NCBI RefSeq assembly: GCF_048569485.1
Contig: NC_134360.1
Location: 202,456,692-202,520,691 of the forward strand
Length of the DNA stretch: 64,000 nt
Reading direction: 5' to 3'
DNA from: Anomaloglossus baeobatrachus
Taxonomy: Eukaryota; Chordata; Amphibia; Anura; Aromobatidae
The first letter of the stretch is position 1; every line of letters starts with the position of its first letter. Below, one piece after another: positions 45,459 through 55,863 of the stretch. Below the pieces are notes generated by a model that did not search any database, had not been told where the DNA came from, and was given only the letters and a program-made list of their open reading frames with translations. The translations under genes and the position numbers were made by a program.

Positions 45459-46119
45459 AGGCAGGGGCCGCCATCCTGAAAATATTGGCAGTGCAGGCTT
45501 CAAGTAACAGCGCCCAGAGTTGGCACGTGCGCAGATGGAGCTCTCGGCTCAAGATCTCATCTGCGCACGTGCCGTCTCCCAGAAGCAGTCATATGGAAAA
45601 TGGCACCCAGAGGTGGCGTGTACGCAGATGTTGTCTCGGTTTGACATTGAGCTGATAGCTCAATCAGCACACGAGCCAACCCCGTGCGCCATTTTTTTTT
45701 TAAGCTTGCACCGCCAACCGTTTCTAGATGTTCCTATTGCCTCACAGCACTTGCATCGAGCATCTGGGACACCCGCTGCACCACCCGCAGCATCGCCCTA
45801 CTCCACCACTGCCCCTGCCTCTTATGAGGCCGCTGCCCCCCCCTCCCATGGTAAGACACCACTGGATTATAAGTTGGACCCGATACTTTTTTTTTAACTT
45901 TTTTCTCTAAATTTGGGGGGCATCTTATAAAACAAAAAATACAATATATCTTATCAGAGACAACTGCTTCTTTCTCCTCCTGGCTTGGACTTACACTATC
46001 AATTCACAGGTAAAATCTGTGTTCAGTGACGATAGATTTTCTCATTACTGAGACAGATGAAGATAGCTGGCTCTTTTACAATTCTATGGAGAGGTGAGGA
46101 GGAGTAGCTGGAGGCAGAA

Positions 46120-46345
46120 ACAGACCTTCTACTGCTAGGTTTGCATCCTAGGTCATGGGTCTTCCAGCAGGACAATGACCCCAAAAACATCAAGAAGCCC
46201 CCAGAATTAGATGGAAACAAGGCGCTGGAGAGTTCTGAAGTGGCAGCAATAGGTCCGTATCTTTGGAGAGAACTTAAAATTCTTGTTGGGAGAAGGCGCC
46301 TTCAAATATTAGAGAACTGGAGCCAGCTTCCTTCTCAAGAGGAAG
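46120..46345 (+). pseudogene. Tc1 transposase remnant
   Basis: WVFQQDNDPKNIKKPPELDG (second catalytic D block, norm VFQQDNDPKHTS), then in another frame LWRELKILVGRRRLQILENWSQ (norm WGELK..V..R.P..L.ELE). The stretch between, where the PDLNPIE block should lie, is rearranged. Only a worn 226-bp piece remains; no terminal repeats. 45946-46119 before it is unassigned. Confidence 0.7.
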
Positions 46346-46557
46346 GGAGTGCTACGGCTGCCTCTCACTTCCTGTTGATTGCTCATTTGGTCCGAAGGTG
46401 AAGAGACAGAAGCCAGCGCTGAATGGAGGCAGGGCTCGAGTGAAGTCACAACTACACATGAACCCAAATAAAGCAAACCACGGCACCTGAGGAACGGCGC
46501 CGGTACTGGAGGAGAGTATAGGCATTTTTATTTTACCTGTAGGAAACATGTGAAATT

Positions 46558-46589
46558 AGAAGGGGTTGTCCTAGTAGTGGACAACCCCT
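46558..46589. repeat. Tip-to-tip MITE hairpin
   Basis: AAGGGGTTGTCC-TAGTAGT-GGACAACCCCTT followed by TTAA is a perfect 12-bp hairpin. It matches the two tips of a T2-type MITE with almost nothing between them. 46345-46557 is unassigned. Confidence 0.65.
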
Positions 46590-46744
46590 TTAACCACCCA
46601 CCTGAAAATATTGTTTTGTCATTGGAAGATAGGCCCCTAAAATTAGTTCCAAACATGTGCTAAGAACCACGCATACTGTATAGATAGACAAAACAAAATG
46701 CCAAACAAGCATGGCTATGGTAAATGCCATGCAAAATAAATAAT

Positions 46745-47300
46745 TTGGTGACCTCTGAGGAAGCCACGTGTTTGATTATTTTTAAGAAGCGAAACGTACG
46801 TTAGGTCTCCTGTCTTCTTTTGCTTTGGATAACCTTTGTCCTCTGACTACCAAACACTGAGTATATGGGTGATGAATATCTGATCATGAACTATTTTTTG
46901 TACACCGCACATATTTATACCTAATTGGTTAGCATGCACGGGGGTCTCCGCATTTTCTTCGTCATATGTGATTAATCACAGACAGTTATTTGGTCATATT
47001 GTCCGTTTGCTTGAACCTCCATGATGCTAGTTAAGGTTCGCTGCAGTAATGTTTTGGTGTACTTACAATAATTTTTTTTGACCTTTGATCAGATTGTCCT
47101 CCTTTTACTCTCTAAGTGGGGTATTAAGTCATTACCATCTGACTGTATTTCTGGTCCATTTATTTTATTGGCGTCCTTTGCCTTATCTATGTATTGCTAT
47201 ATACGGATCACCTACTGTTAACTATGGACATTGGTTGTTCTATGGTTGTGGATTCTCAATTTAATATTGTTATTAATAAAAATTTGTAATTTTCTATTGA
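46745..47300 (+). mobile_element. Penelope/retrozyme-type repeat fragment
   Basis: Opens with a hammerhead-like motif (46750-46807), continues about 500 bp and ends TAATAAAAATTTGTAATTTT. No target duplication could be identified, so the limits are approximate. Confidence 0.4.
46750..46807 (+). ncRNA. Hammerhead-like motif D, probably weak
   Basis: Stem I GACCT/AGGTC (46750-46754 with 46803-46807), core CTGAGGA (46755-46761), GAAA (46791-46794), stem III CG/CG around TA, triplet GTT (46800-46802). Core and cleavage triplet fit the consensus. Stem II is only two base pairs (GC/GC) around a 24-base loop with an unpaired A beside it, so folding is doubtful. Confidence 0.45.
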
Positions 47301-47378
47301 ACAGTTTACTGATGTGCATTTTTGACTCCACTTTCTCCTGCATTTCATGTAAAGATAGACAGACTGACATAGGTAGTG

Positions 47379-47916
47379 TGATGCTACCACTAGGGAGCGC
47401 TGGAACGCAGTGACGATGTAGAGCTTCAGAGTGCAGTTTAGAGTAAGCCCACTAGAGGTCACTAGCACCAGTGCAGGGAAGTAATAGAGTGGCCGATAAA
47501 CCAAAGGTCAGTGCCGGGATGTCACGTCTGTACAGAAGCGTAAGCGAAGCCAAAGTCAGGTGAGAGCTGAGGGTCGTCAAAAGCCATAGTCCGAGCACAA
47601 ATCGGGATCAGAACCCGATAGGCCAAGTACAGAGGAGGGAGCGGAGCGGAGAAAACAAGCGGTGAGAGGGTAGGGAAACAGGGAACTCAAACAAAACGGG
47701 ACGGCTGGCAGTCAGGGGAAGTAGTACTGAGTAGCGGGACAAGATCAGACCAAACTCACGGGAACCAGGAAGCACAGACTGCAAAGCAGGAACTATTACT
47801 GGCGGTGTTCCGAGAGAAACAACTCCAAGATAAACCAGCGTGAGTCCTGGAACGAGGTAGAACAGAATAGGCTCCTCCCAAATGACCTAACCTGCAGAGG
47901 ATACCGAGAGCAGGAC
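47379..47916. mobile_element. Possible LTR-type fragment
   Basis: Starts TGTGATGCTACCACTAGGGA, reminiscent of the LTR starts elsewhere in the window, and runs to the insertion at 47931. No right end or duplication found. Fossil if real. Confidence 0.25.
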
Positions 47917-47938
47917 AACAAACACATACATTTCCTAC

Positions 47939-47983
47939 TCCACACTGATGAGGGGCAAATACCCCGAAACAGCTGTCTGTGGA
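47939..47983 (+). ncRNA. Hammerhead ribozyme B
   Basis: Stem I TCCACA/TGTGGA (47939-47944 with 47978-47983), core CTGATGA (47945-47951), stem II GGGG/CCCC with loop CAAATA (47952-47965), GAAA (47966-47969), stem III CA/TG with loop GC (47970-47975), triplet GTC (47975-47977). Predicted cleavage after 47977. All core positions are canonical. Compared with ribozyme A, three stem I pairs differ and all keep pairing. Confidence 0.9.
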
Positions 47984-48276
47984 TGGAAACCATTTTTGGC
48001 GTAGGTGGTCTCCTTGACTGGAGACTGGCCTTCCCGTGGTTGTTTCTTCCCGGTGAAAGACCTGGCTAGTTTCCTGCCAGCATTGAGAAACATGTGATGG
48101 TGTCTCCGCAGGCTTTCTTGTTTTGAATATTTCCCAGGGGGCATTGCTCTAGAATCACTACGTTGAGAAACACGTGATGGTGTCTCCGTGGTGTTGGATG
48201 TTGATCTCCCGAAGGTCAACCATCCTTGCTTATGTAGTCTTCCACTTGACATTGCTCGCACTAGCCAGTTTCCTAC

Positions 48277-48321
48277 TCCACACTGATGAGGGGCAAATAC
48301 CCCGAAACAGCTGTCTGTGGA
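48277..48321 (+). ncRNA. Hammerhead ribozyme C
   Basis: Identical in sequence to ribozyme B, one 338-bp unit downstream: stem I 48277-48282 with 48316-48321, core CTGATGA 48283-48289, GAAA 48304-48307, GTC 48313-48315. Cleavage at both B and C would release a 338-nt unit-length RNA. Confidence 0.9.
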
Positions 48322-48511
48322 TGGATATCATGTTTGGCATAGGCGGTTTCCTTGACTGGAGTCTGCCCTTCCCGTGGTTGTTCCTTCCCAGTGAAAGACC
48401 TGGCTAGTTTCCTGCCAGCGTTGAGAAACATGTGATGGTGTCTCCGCGGCATTCTTGTTTTGAACAAACACATACAGTCGCTCTGTGGGAGCAGACCCAT
48501 GAGTGAGTCAT

Positions 48512-48549
48512 GATAGATAGATAGATAGATAGATAGAAGGATAGATAGA
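48512..48549. repeat. GATA microsatellite
   Basis: About nine GATA units with one AAGG interruption. Confidence 0.95.
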
Positions 48550-48551
48550 AT

Positions 48552-49137
48552 CCAAAATCAATATATACAGTATAGTAAGTTATTAATTCTTATCGCTGTT
48601 GTATTTTTTGTTTCTACTTGTAGACTCCACCTTCAAGCTTCTGAGAAAACGCAAAATTATTATTTTTTTTTTCTTTTATTAAACCACCATACGCTAAAAG
48701 CAGAAGATTCGAGGAAGGCATAGCAAATAAGTCTACTAATAAACACAGTCATCTTCAGCAAAGTATTAATTCTATACATGAAGCTAATCTTTGAAATAAC
48801 CAGGGCCGCCGCTACAGATGGTATGTAAATTTCTGAAATAAATCACTTCTCAAAACTAAATGTAATTTTAATCAAAGATGACACATCTAAGAGTCTATGA
48901 GCAGTTCTGAGAACATGAATGGAGCAGACAACAAAGTCTATCCTGTCATGTACACTTAACCTCTGATGTGAATTTCTAATGTTAGCGAGCTTTCAAGTCG
49001 CAGAAGAACAAAAACCAAGAGAAATTTACTTTATGTAAAAAGAGACCAGACTGTAAGAATGTTGCTGTAAATTATTTGCTGTGTGTATTCTGCATTTCCA
49101 CTTCAAAATGTAAACCATGCTGAGCTGAAAGCTCATG
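48552..49137. other. No recognisable feature
   Basis: AT-rich, no arrays or termini seen. Confidence 0.4.
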
Positions 49138-49139
49138 TA

Positions 49140-49545
49140 CATGGATGAGCAAAAGGGTAACAATGTTTTTAACGTTTGACTTTCAGGCTCCATATCTCAC
49201 CACCCACTATAGCTTCAAACATGAGCTTACCTTCATCTTATAGACAATCTTCTTGGCTATCTCACACATAAATTTGACTTGCAACTATTTAGCATATGAA
49301 TAGTTATGCAGATTCTTATCATGCCACTGCATTGTTACTGTTTTGCTCCTGGTGGTGGAAAAATCTTTTTCTTCCTGTATACTACAAATTACAACCTGTT
49401 GTCACATTCCATAATAACTCAGTGTGTTATTAGGTTGATTTCCAAGTGAAAGTCACTGGATCATATTCAAAGCTGTAGTGGATGGTGAAATATGGAACCT
49501 GAAAATCAAAAGTTGAAAACATTGTTACCCTTTTGCTCGTCAGTG
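49140..49545. mobile_element. Tc1/mariner-type MITE, 406 bp
   Basis: Long inverted repeats of about 75 bp: left GATGAGCAAAAGGGTAACAA.. and right ..TTGTTACCCTTTTGCTCGTC, about 84 percent matching. Flanked by TA (49138-49139 and 49546-49547). The middle has no coding capacity. Confidence 0.88.
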
Positions 49546-49547
49546 TA

Positions 49548-50157
49548 TAGCCATATAGTTTTATTCAATTGCCTTAAAGGGAATCTGTAAGCGGGTTCTT
49601 GATACATAGGCCCTAATTCATCATTGCCTTTGCACTTGTTTTTTTGTCTAGTATTGTGTCTTTTTTGTTTGCACCCCATTCCCCAATTCGTTATACTATT
49701 TTCACCTTTTTTGAAGGTATATTTTACATATGCTCCTTTTTTATTGTTCTGCAAGAGACTGAAAAAAGTAAATGATGAAATGGGGTCTTAATCTGAGAGC
49801 AGCATAATGTATGGAAAAACAGATCCTGATTCCAATGCTGTGTCACTTACTGGGCTGCTTGCTCTAGTTTTTATAAAATCACATCCAGAAGTGGTCATGG
49901 AGCAATTTAGTTGTGTCAGCTCTTTGCTTCAACAATTATGTGGATGATCAGATCTCCAAAGCGCATAACTACAATATATTATTTATTTATAGAGGGGCAG
50001 TGTCACTTTAATTGTAACTTCATTATTAACGCATTTCGCGAAGGCAAAAACCACGTGCCGGGTTTGGGGATGTTTAAGCCATCTTACTGAGTTGGTATAT
50101 AGAAATACATGGCATAAATATGGCCATATTTATGCGATGTGTTTCTATAGGAAATAA
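49548..50157. other. Unassigned, with one T2-type left tip
   Basis: TTAAAGGGAATCTGTAAGCG at about 49574 looks like the left tip of a T2-type MITE; I cannot place its right end. 50060-50130 carries a small inverted repeat (CATGGCATAAATATGGCCATATTTATGCG). Confidence 0.4.
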
Positions 50158-50826
50158 AGGGAATCTGTCAGCAGGTTTTTGCTTTGTAATCTGAAGACAG
50201 CATGCTGTATGGGTTAAGACACAGAATGCAGAGATCAAATCTAAAATAAAATCTTTATTTTTTATATAGCACTAACATATTCCACAGCGCTTTATATACA
50301 TCAGGACCACTGTCCCCTCTTGGGGCTCACAATCTAAAGTCCCCATCTGTATGTCTTTGAAATGTGGGAGGAAACCAGAGAACCCGGAGGAAACCCACGC
50401 AAATACGGGGAAAACATAAAAACTCCTTGCAGATGGTGTCCTTGGTGGGATTTGAACCCAGGACCCCAGCGCTGCAAAACTGCTATGCTAACTACTGAGC
50501 CACAGTGCCGCCCAAGAGATGTGTCTCTTATAAAGCTCAGTGCTTTCGTTTTCCTGGAATGATTGTTTTAGCACCAGGACCTATTCCGGGTAGTCTGACA
50601 CACCCCCTCCCTTGATAGGCAGATCACGATCTATAGACATTGTACACAGGGAGCCTGATGTGGGTGAGGTTAGCTTTCTGAGACCTGCTGCATTGCTAAA
50701 TCTACAAACTTCGATTGTGTCACAACTGCTGCACCCAGTAATCTAAGTGATATAGCGTTGGAATCAGCAACTCTTTTCCTACATTATGCTGCTATCGATG
50801 AGCAAAAACCTGGTGACAGATTCCCT
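50158..50826. mobile_element. T2/Kolobok-type MITE, split by a SINE
   Basis: Left tip AGGGAATCTGTCAGCAGG next to ATAA, right tip the reverse complement of AGGGAATCTGTCACCAGG next to TTAA (50827-50830). TTAA targets with AAAGGR tips define the T2 family known from Xenopus. The SINE at 50237-50515 lies inside. The right half matches 62216-62411. Confidence 0.85.
50237..50515 (-). mobile_element. tRNA-derived SINE
   Basis: On the minus strand the head has an A box TGGCTCAGTAGTTAGC and a B box GGTTCAAATCC about 35 bp later, the internal RNA polymerase III promoter of tRNA-like SINEs. The body follows (GGAGTTTTTATGTTTTCCCC, GTGGGTTTCCTCCGGGTTCT, TTGTGAGCCCC). The tail GTGCTATATAAAAAATAAAG resembles L2/CR1 LINE ends, so it is probably mobilised by such a LINE. 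About 280 bp, full length apart from small changes. Confidence 0.88.
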
Positions 50827-51091
50827 TTAACACTGCATCATGTACCGTAATTTGACTTTTCCTCCTGAGCGTTAAATGAGCACTTCAGTGTATTTTTTTT
50901 GTATATACTATGAAATCATATTAATTTATTAGCACTATGCTCTTTGCAATAATGTTATACATATAATAGATTTCCTACCAGGAAAGGATTTTGATTAATT
51001 TGCCTAATTATCTCCATTCTTGTCAATATGTCTAAAATTACTAAAAAACTAAATTTCTGTCTCTGAACTATACATACATAAATTATTGTTA

Positions 51092-51593
51092 GGCCTAAGC
51101 CACACGGCATGAAAATCGGTGCGAGTGGAGTGCGATAAAAAAAAAAAAAAAATTGCATTCCACTCGGACCAATATTAGCCTGTGTGTCAGCACACATGAG
51201 CGATTATTTTCTCAGCCCTAATCGGACCGAGAAAACAATCGCAGCACGCTGCGATTGTAATGTGAGACGCTTTCTCGCGCACCCATTCAAGTGAATGGGG
51301 CGAGAGAAAAATCGCACTGCACTCGCAGTACACTGGTGTACCGCCAGTGCAGTGCGAGAATGGCAATAGCTAGCTACGGAGGAGAGAGGAAGATAAATCC
51401 CTCCCTCCCCTCCGCAGCACTGGCCCGACCCCTGTTCAGAGTCGGCCCGCCCCCTGCAGCTGAGGTCCGCTTGCACGGTCGGACCTCAGTCTCAAGGACA
51501 CTCACATTATACTCTGACTCGGCTCTGCTGTGCTGCCAGCGTGAGCCGAGTGTCATGCGAGGGGATCGCAGTAATCCCCGTGTGGCCCCAGCC
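51092..51593. mobile_element. Harbinger-type MITE, second family
   Basis: TTA duplications at 51089-51091 and 51594-51596. Tips GGCCTAAGCCACACGG and the reverse complement of GGCTGGGGCCACACGG. It contains an A-run near 51130 and many GCGATT/AATCGC inverted words. 502 bp, noncoding. 50831-51088 before it is unassigned. Confidence 0.85.
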
Positions 51594-51660
51594 TTACTAG
51601 TATTCTTTATGGTTTGGACCAACTCATCTGACACCCCCTTACAAATCATGGATGAATTAA

Positions 51661-52248
51661 AGTTGTGAAGGGCCTTAACATTGAGGATCTATTCTCAGGA
51701 TAGGTCATCGATCTCTGGTTAGGCCGGTTTCCCACATCCGGCATTTCGCCGCCTTGCCGGATCCGTCACACTCCAGTACAGTGCAATACAGTAAAATGGC
51801 ATCGCGGCAAGCTCCGGTCACATGACAGCATGTGACCGGAGCTTGCCGCGATGCCATTGTACTGTATTGCCTGTACTGTAGTGTGTACGGATCCGGCAAA
51901 GCGGCGAAATGCCGGATGTGTGAAACCGACCGGTACCGCTGCTGGCCAGAAGTACTACGTTATTGAGCTAAACAGCACAGTTCTGTCAAGTGTATTGTGG
52001 CCACGGATGCCTACTGCATATCCGCCCCATTCAATTCAATAGGGAGTAGATGTGCAGTAGATGGCTGAGGCCACTATACAGTCAACAGAGCTGTCCTGTG
52101 GAGCTCCACAACTGTGCAGTTCCGGCTGGCAGCGGCACCGGGGAACAGCTGATCGGCGGAGGTGTCGGGTGAGGTACTCCCACCAAACAGCCATTGATGA
52201 CTTATCCTGAGAATAGATCCTCAATGTTAAAGTCCCGGACAAACCCCT
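51661..52248. mobile_element. T2-type MITE hosting a second palindromic MITE
   Basis: Left inner repeat AACATTGAGGATCTATTCTC followed by AGGATAGGTCATC returns inverted before 52238. Tips next to TTAA (51657-51660) and a worn CTAA. The palindrome at 51720-51932 interrupts it. Confidence 0.8.
51720..51932. mobile_element. Near-perfect palindromic MITE, 213 bp
   Basis: GGCCGGTTTCCCACATCCGG, CATTTCGCCGCCTTGCCGG, then ATCCGTCACAC..TACAGT..ATGGCATCGCGGCAAGCTCC, then the same inverted. The two halves meet at GTCACATGACAGCATGTGAC. Almost the whole element can form one hairpin. The target duplication is unclear. Confidence 0.85.
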
Positions 52249-52341
52249 CTAATAGTTTTTTTTAGCTTTTTAGTCTGTGCTGTTAATTATTATATGATTA
52301 AAGAAGGGAATTTTGTTACTTACCGTAAATTCCTTTTCTTC

Positions 52342-52479
52342 TAGCTCTTATTGGGAGACCCAGACGATTGGGGTATAGCTACTGCCCTCCGGAGGCCACA
52401 CAAAGCACTACACTAAAAAGTGCAAGGCCCCTCCCCTTCTGGCTATACCCCCCCGTGGTATCACGGGTTCTCCAGTTTT
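52342..52479. repeat. DIRS inverted terminal repeat, 3' side
   Basis: AGCTCTTATTGGGAGACCCA..GGGTATAGCTACTGCCCTCC..CACGGGTTCTCCAGTTTT; the inverted partner is at 58281-58414. Confidence 0.92.
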
Positions 52480-52629
52480 AGTGCCAAAGCAAGAAGGAGG
52501 AAGCCAATAACTGGTTTAAACAAATTAACTCCGAATAACGTCGGAGAACTGAAAAACCGTTCAACATGAACAACATGTGTACCCGCAAACAACCAAGAAA
52601 TCCCGAAGGACAACAGGGCGGGTGCTGGG

Positions 52630-52725
52630 TCTCCCAATAAGAGCTAGAAGAAAAGGAATTTACGGTAAGTAACAAAATTCCCTTCTTCTTCAGCGCTCTA
52701 TTGGGAGACCCAGACGATTGGGACG
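52630..52725. repeat. DIRS internal complementary region
   Basis: GAGCTAGAAGAAAAGGAATT..ACAAAATTCCC is the complement of the outer left tip (52303-52347). It is followed without a gap by TTCTTCAGCGCTCTATTGGG, the complement of the outer right tip (58389-58427). In the family this region templates circle closure of the DNA copy. Confidence 0.9.
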
Positions 52726-52789
52726 TCCAAAAGCTGTCCCTGGGTGGGTAAAGAGATACCTCATGTTAGAGCTGCAAAACAGCCCTCCC

Positions 52790-53614
52790 CTACGGGGATG
52801 TCACTGCCGCCTGCAGGACTCTTCTACCTAAGCTGGCATCCGCCGAAGCATAGGTATGCACCTGATAATGTTTGGTGAAAGTGTGCAGACTCGACCAGGT
52901 AGCTGCCTGGCACACCTGTTGAGCCGAAGCCTGGTGTCGTAGCGCCCAGGACGCACCCACGGCTCTGGTTGAATGGGCTTTCAGCCCTGAGAGAACCGGA
53001 AGCCCTGCAGAACGGTAGGCTTCCAGAATTGGTTCTTTGATCCATCGAGCCAGGGTGACTTTAGAAGCCTGCAACCTCTTGCGCGTACCAGCGACAAGGG
53101 CATCGGAACGGCGTATGGGCGCCGTGCGGGAAATGTAGATTCTGAGTGCTCTCACCAGATCTAGCAAACGTAAACATTCTCATACCGGTGAACCGGATGA
53201 GTGCAAAAGGACGGTAAGGAGATATCCTGATTAAGATGAAACGAGGATACGACCTTAGGGAGAAACTCCGGAATGATGCGCAGCACTACCTTGTCCTGGG
53301 GAAAACACCAGGAAGGAAGCCTTGGATGACAGAGCTGCCAGCTCAGACACTCGCCGAAGCGATGTGATCGCAACGAGAAACGCCACCTTCTGTGACAGGC
53401 GAGAAAAGGAAACTTCCTTCAGAGGCTCGAAAGGCGGCTTCTGGAGAGCAACTAGAACCCTGTTCAGATCCCATGGATCTAACGGCCGCTTGTACGGGGG
53501 TACGATATGACAAACCCCCTGCGGGAACGTGCGCACCTTAGAAAGACGTGCTAGACGCTTCTGAAAAAACACGGATAGTGCTGAGACTTGCCCTTTGAGG
53601 GAGTCTAGCGACAA
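52790..53614 (-). pseudogene. DIRS tyrosine recombinase remnant
   Basis: Carries the recombinase signature in order: ITSLRRVSELAAL (first arginine), LKAHSTRAVGASWAL (HxxR box) and TWSSLHTFTKHYQV (tyrosine). DIRS elements use this enzyme instead of an integrase, so they leave no target duplication. Broken. Confidence 0.88.
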
Positions 53615-53799
53615 GCCCTTTTCTAACTCCTATTGTAGGAAGGAAAGAAAAGTAGGCAATGCAAATGGCCAGGGAGACACTCCCTGAGTAGAGCACCAGA
53701 TTAAGAAAATCTTCCACGTTCTGTGGTAGATCTTAGCAGACGTGGGCTTCCTAGCCTGTCTCATGGTGGCAACGACCCCTTGGGATAATCCTGAAGACG

Positions 53800-55597
53800 C
53801 TAGGATCCAGGACACAAAGGCCACACAGTCAGGTTCAGGGCCGCAGAATTCCGATGGAGAAAACGGCCCTTGAGACAGTAAGTCTGGTCGGTCTGGTAGT
53901 GACCCCGGTCGGCCGACCGTGAGATGCCACAGATCCGGGTACCACGATCTCCTCGGCCAGTCTGGTGCGACGAGTATGACGCGGCTGCAATCGGATCTGA
54001 TTTTTGCGCAGTACTCTGGGCAAGAGTGCCAGAGGTGGAAACACATATGTGAGCCGGAACTGCGACCAATCTTGCACTAAGGCGTCTGCCGCCAGAGCTC
54101 TGTGATCGCGCGATCGTGCCATAAATGCCGGGACCTTGTTGGTGTGCCGAGACGCCATTAGGTCGACGTCCGGCACCCCCCAGCGGCAACAGATTTCCTG
54201 AAACACGTCCGGGTGAAGGGACCATTCCCCCGCGTCCATGCCCTGGCGACTGAGGAAGTCTGCTTCCCAGTTTTCTACGCCCGGGATGTGAACTGCGGAT
54301 ATGGTGGATGCTGTGTCCTCCACCCACATGAGGATTCGCCGGACTTCCTGGAAGGCTGCTGACTGCGTGTCCCTCCTTGGTGGTTGATGTATGCCACCGC
54401 TGTGGAGATGTCCGACTGGATTCGGATCTGCTCTCTTTCTAGCCACTTCTGGAAAGCTAATAGGGTAAGATACCCTGCCCCGATTTCCAGAACATCGATC
54501 TGAAGGGTGGACTCCTGCTGAGTCCGCGTCCCCTGAGCCATGTGGCGGAGACAAACTGCTCCCCACCCTGACAGACTCGTATCTGTCGTGACCACTGCCC
54601 AGGATGGGGGCTATGACAATGAGGTGGGAATAAGCCACTATTGCAGAGAGTCCTCGGCCGTCAGGGAAAGGGAGACTTCCCGTCCAGGGAGGTTGACTGC
54701 CCATCCCATTGGCGGAGAATGTCCCATTGCCGTTGGCGCAGATGAAACTGCGCAAAGAGAACTGCCTCGATGGCTGCCACCATCTTCCTTAGGAAGTGCA
54801 TGAGGCGCCTTAAGGGGTGCGACTGGCCTTGAAGGAGAGACTGCACCTCTGTCTGCAGTGAACGCTGCTGGTTCAGCGGAAGCTTCACTATGGCTGATAG
54901 AGTATGAAACTCCATGCCGAGATACGTTAGTGATTGAGTCGGAGACAGATTTGACCTTGCCAAATTGATGATCCACCCGAAAGTCTGGAGAGTCTCCAGC
55001 GTAACATTCAGGCTGCGTTGGCATGCCTCGAGGGAGGGTGCTTTGACGAGTAGATCGTCCAAGTACGGGATCACCGGGTGTCCCTGAGAGTGCAAGACCG
55101 CTACCACTGCTGCCATGACCTTGGTGAACACCCGTGGGGCTGTCGCCAGACTTAATGGCAGAGCTACGAACTGAAGATGTTCGTCTCCTATCACAAAACG
55201 TAGAAAACGTTGGTGCTCCGTAGCAATTGGCACGTGGAGATAGGCATCTTTGATGTCTGTTGAGGCAAGGAAGTCTCCTCGAGACATTGAAGCAATGACG
55301 GATCGGAAGGATCCCATCCGGAACCGCCTGGCGTTCGCATGCTCGTTGAGCAGTTTCAGGACCAGAACAGGACGGAAGGAACCGTCCATTTTTGGAGCCA
55401 CAAAGAGATTGGAGTACAAACCCTCGCCCTCGTTCCTGAGGGGGGACAGGGATCACCACTCCTTCTGCTCTTAGCGCGTCCACCGCCTGCAGCAGGGCAT
55501 CTGCTCGGTGGAGAGGTGGGGCCGTTCTGAAGAATGGAGTCGGAGGACGAGAACAGAACACTGTCCTGTGCACGTGAGCACAATGTCCGTCACCCAC
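53800..55597 (-). pseudogene. DIRS reverse transcriptase, RNase H and linker remnants
   Basis: Reverse transcriptase blocks LFVAPKMDGSFRPVL, STDIKDAYLHVPI, LPLSLATAPRVFTKVM and VIPYLDDLLVKAPS (catalytic YLDD) lie over 55419-54960. RNase H text (VTTDTSLSGWGAV, LEIGAGYLTLLAFQ) lies near 54590-54450. It is followed by the DIRS-type segment HIPGVENWEADFLSR..VDLMASRHTNKVPAFMARSR..VQDWSQFRLTYVFPPLALL. The fragments are in several frames. Fossil. Confidence 0.9.
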
Positions 55598-55863
55598 CGG
55601 TCTGTGACCTGTGGCAGCTAAATGTCGCCAAAGGCGGGGGAGTCTGCCATCAACCGCGGATGCGGAGAAAGAGAGAGAGAGAGCTGAGAGTCCTGAGGAG
55701 ACCGCCTTGGTAGCGGTTCCTCCGACTGCCTTCCTTGGGCGAGATTGAGCCCGGCCGGAATCTGAGCCCGTCTGAGGTTTTGTAGCCCCTTTTGCACGAG
55801 GACAATTGGGACCTGCCGGAGCTTGGGAAGGACCGAAACCTCGACTGTACTTTTAGGACAGTA

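Larger units (their letters stand above)
44848..45945. mobile_element. MITE with CCGTATTTTTCGGATTATAA tip, interrupted
   Basis: Left tip CCGTATTTTTCGGATTATAA followed by GATGC; right tip is the reverse complement of ATTGTATTTTTTGTTTTATA followed by AGATGC. Next to the left tip TTTTCCTCCCAAAAATTT pairs with AAATTTGGGAGGAAAA. This is a family I remember as common in frogs and lizards. It is interrupted by the 339-bp insert at 44893-45231 and contains a 19-bp minisatellite. Confidence 0.7.
47931..48462 (+). mobile_element. Ribozyme-bearing retroposon, 1.6-mer of a 338-bp unit
   Basis: A perfect 14-bp duplication AACAAACACATACA flanks it (47917-47930 and 48463-48476). The inside is a direct repeat with period 338 bp (TCCTACTCCACACTGATGAG at 47933 and 48271); each unit starts at a hammerhead. 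The first unit is complete, the second stops after about 190 bp. Partial tandem dimers of a ribozyme unit that integrate with a long target duplication are what is expected of retrozyme/Penelope-type repeats copied from multimeric or circular RNA. No coding sequence. Confidence 0.85.
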
